Below are positions 4,895 through 5,624 of a DNA stretch of 5,624 nucleotides, piece after piece. Below the pieces are notes generated by a model. That model had not been told where the DNA came from. It did not search any database and saw nothing but the letters and a program-made list of their open reading frames with translations. This DNA is from JBFHRB01 sp041591915 (GTDB lineage: Bacteria > Actinomycetota > Nitriliruptoria > Nitriliruptorales > Nitriliruptoraceae), in contig JBFHRB010000220.1 in the NCBI GenBank assembly GCA_041591915.1, forward strand, positions 1 through 5,624. The letters run 5' to 3'. Numbering within the stretch: the stretch's first letter is position 1; every line of letters begins with the position of its first letter. The position numbers were made by a program, and so were the translations under genes.

Positions 4895-5624
4895 CCGACC
4901 GATCCGCGGGGACCCACGAGGGCGATGCCGCGGCATCGCCCTCGCGCGTTGCGCGGGTCATCGTCGAGAAGGGCCAGGCCCACCTCGACCGCCTCTTCGA
5001 CTACGCCATCCCGGACGAGCCGGAGCACCCCGTCCAGGTCGGCAGCCGCGTGCAGGTCACGTTCGCGGGGAAACGCGTCCGAGGCGTCGTCGCCGAGCTC
5101 GCCGACGAGACCGACGTACCGGCATCGCGGCTGCGCGAGCTGTCGCGGGTGCTCGGCCCGCACGCCTGGATGACGGAGCAGGACCTCGACCTCGTGTCCT
5201 GGGCGGCCGAGCGCTACGGCGGCACGCGCGGTGACGTCGCCAGGCACGCCCTGCCCGACCGCCGCGTGAAGGAGGAGCGGCGCGCGGAGGAGGCGGGCTG
5301 GTTCCCGCCGGGCCGCGGGCAGCGACCCACCTGGGACGGCGACGCGGACGTGGACCCGACCGCGTGGGCGCGCTACGGGGACGCCGGGCAGGCCCTGCTC
5401 GAGGCCGTGCGAGCGGGCCGCGGGGCCCGCTACTGGCGTCCGCTGCCGGACGAGGACGTCGCCGCCCGCGTGGCCGAGCTGGCGGGCGTCTGCCTCGCAG
5501 GCGGTCGCGACGTGCTGCTGCTCACCCCGGGGCCGCGCTCGCCGATCGCGGACGCCGTCGGGGCAGCCTTCGGGGACATCGTGGCGGACGTGCGAGGGAG
5601 GGGACCGGGGCTCGTCCACCGAGG
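4891..5624 (+). CDS. priA: PriA, replication restart protein, 5' part (3' end outside window)
   Basis: PriA recognises stalled forks and reloads the replisome. 244 residues are visible, and the frame is still open at the right edge. The DNA-binding N-terminal domain shows 'RVARVIVEKGQAHLDRLFDY' (19-38) and 'VGSRVQVTFAGKRVRGVV' (50-67). 'RYGGTRGDVARHALPDR' (108-124) follows, then a charged linker. Where helicase-active PriA has the Walker A loop GxTGSGKT, this protein reads 'ARYWRPLPDEDV', the actinobacterial type thought to lack helicase activity. The frame has a stop at 4864-4866. After it there is no ATG, GTG or TTG before the conserved domain; CTG 4891, overlapping the metK stop as CTGA, is the only near-canonical start. 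It gives a roughly 18-residue variable extension that includes the palindrome at 4917-4944. The family call is firm and the start is inferred. Confidence 0.9.
   Translation, partial: MTDRSAGTHEGDAAASPSRVARVIVEKGQAHLDRLFDYAIPDEPEHPVQVGSRVQVTFAGKRVRGVVAELADETDVPASRLRELSRVLGPHAWMTEQDLDLVSWAAERYGGTRGDVARHALPDRRVKEERRAEEAGWFPPGRGQRPTWDGDADVDPTAWARYGDAGQALLEAVRAGRGARYWRPLPDEDVAARVAELAGVCLAGGRDVLLLTPGPRSPIADAVGAAFGDIVADVRGRGPGLVHR
4917..4944 (+). terminator. Perfect 28-bp palindrome, terminator-like hairpin after metK and inside the priA start region
   Basis: The 14-base arm CGAGGGCGATGCCG (4917-4930) is followed directly by its exact reverse complement (4931-4944). In RNA it would fold as a 12-bp GC-rich stem with a 4-base CGCG loop, 22 bases after the metK stop. 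A second small stem, CGCGC-GTT-GCGCG (4943-4955), overlaps it. There is no T-run, only TT at 4949-4950, so by E. coli rules it is not a full intrinsic terminator, although T-poor terminators are proposed in actinobacteria. An arm this long is very unlikely by chance. It sits in frame within priA, so read-through must occur if priA is made from the metK transcript. Confidence 0.7.

Noticed and set aside
3491..4936. Long open frame on the minus strand (481 codons) opposite metK
   Set aside because: It is antisense to an undoubted metK. Its translation is compositionally biased (Arg, Val, Asp, Gly rich) with no recognisable motif, which is what GC-rich codon bias produces.
4925..5173. Forward frame from ATG 4925 as a separate gene or the priA start
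   Set aside because: It is out of frame with the clear PriA homology, which is read in the frame of 4891, and its translation is Arg/Ser/Pro-rich shadow sequence. The ATG also lies inside the palindrome.

Overview
This is a compact, GC-rich, all-forward stretch of actinobacterial housekeeping chromosome. The order is pyrF (3' part), pyrE, mihF, gmk, rpoZ, coaBC, metK, priA (5' part). The run mihF-gmk-rpoZ-coaBC-metK-priA after pyrF is the classical actinobacterial arrangement (compare the Mycobacterium tuberculosis pyrF...mihF-gmk-rpoZ-coaBC-metK...priA region). The actinobacterial integration host factor, the CoaBC with an 'APAMHTEMW' motif and the PriA without a Walker A loop all support Actinomycetota. 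Three things suggest a lineage outside the best-known mycobacteria and streptomycetes, possibly deep-branching: the short omega subunit, the classical (group I) PyrF and the pyrE placed directly after pyrF. The exact class cannot be fixed from this window.

Layout: 1-968 holds the last two steps of UMP synthesis, PyrF and PyrE, translationally coupled through a GTGA overlap. A 45-nt gap (969-1013) carries an 8-bp inverted repeat around a possible -10 box. Next come mihF (nucleoid protein) and gmk (GMP to GDP), again joined by GTGA. A 139-nt gap with a nested hairpin leads to rpoZ (RNA polymerase omega), and coaBC follows after one base. A 100-nt gap with a possible promoter and a strong ribosome binding site precedes metK. 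priA opens at the metK stop codon and runs off the right edge. There is no gene-free stretch above 300 bases, and I see no mobile element, CRISPR array, tRNA or rRNA.

How the genes fit together: the locus joins pyrimidine and purine nucleotide supply, nucleoid structure, RNA polymerase assembly, coenzyme A and S-adenosylmethionine synthesis, and replication restart. All are growth-linked functions.

I do not see a previously undescribed system. The points worth checking are local. The rpoZ reading frame has no ATG/GTG/TTG that preserves its conserved N-terminus and appears to start at ATC. priA likewise appears to start at CTG, overlapping the metK stop. A perfect 28-bp palindrome (terminator-like) lies inside the first codons of priA. 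PyrF has His at a conserved phosphate-binding Gln position. CoaBC differs from E. coli at two catalytic positions, probably a lineage trait. coaBC is the only gene in the window whose preferred start is ATG.
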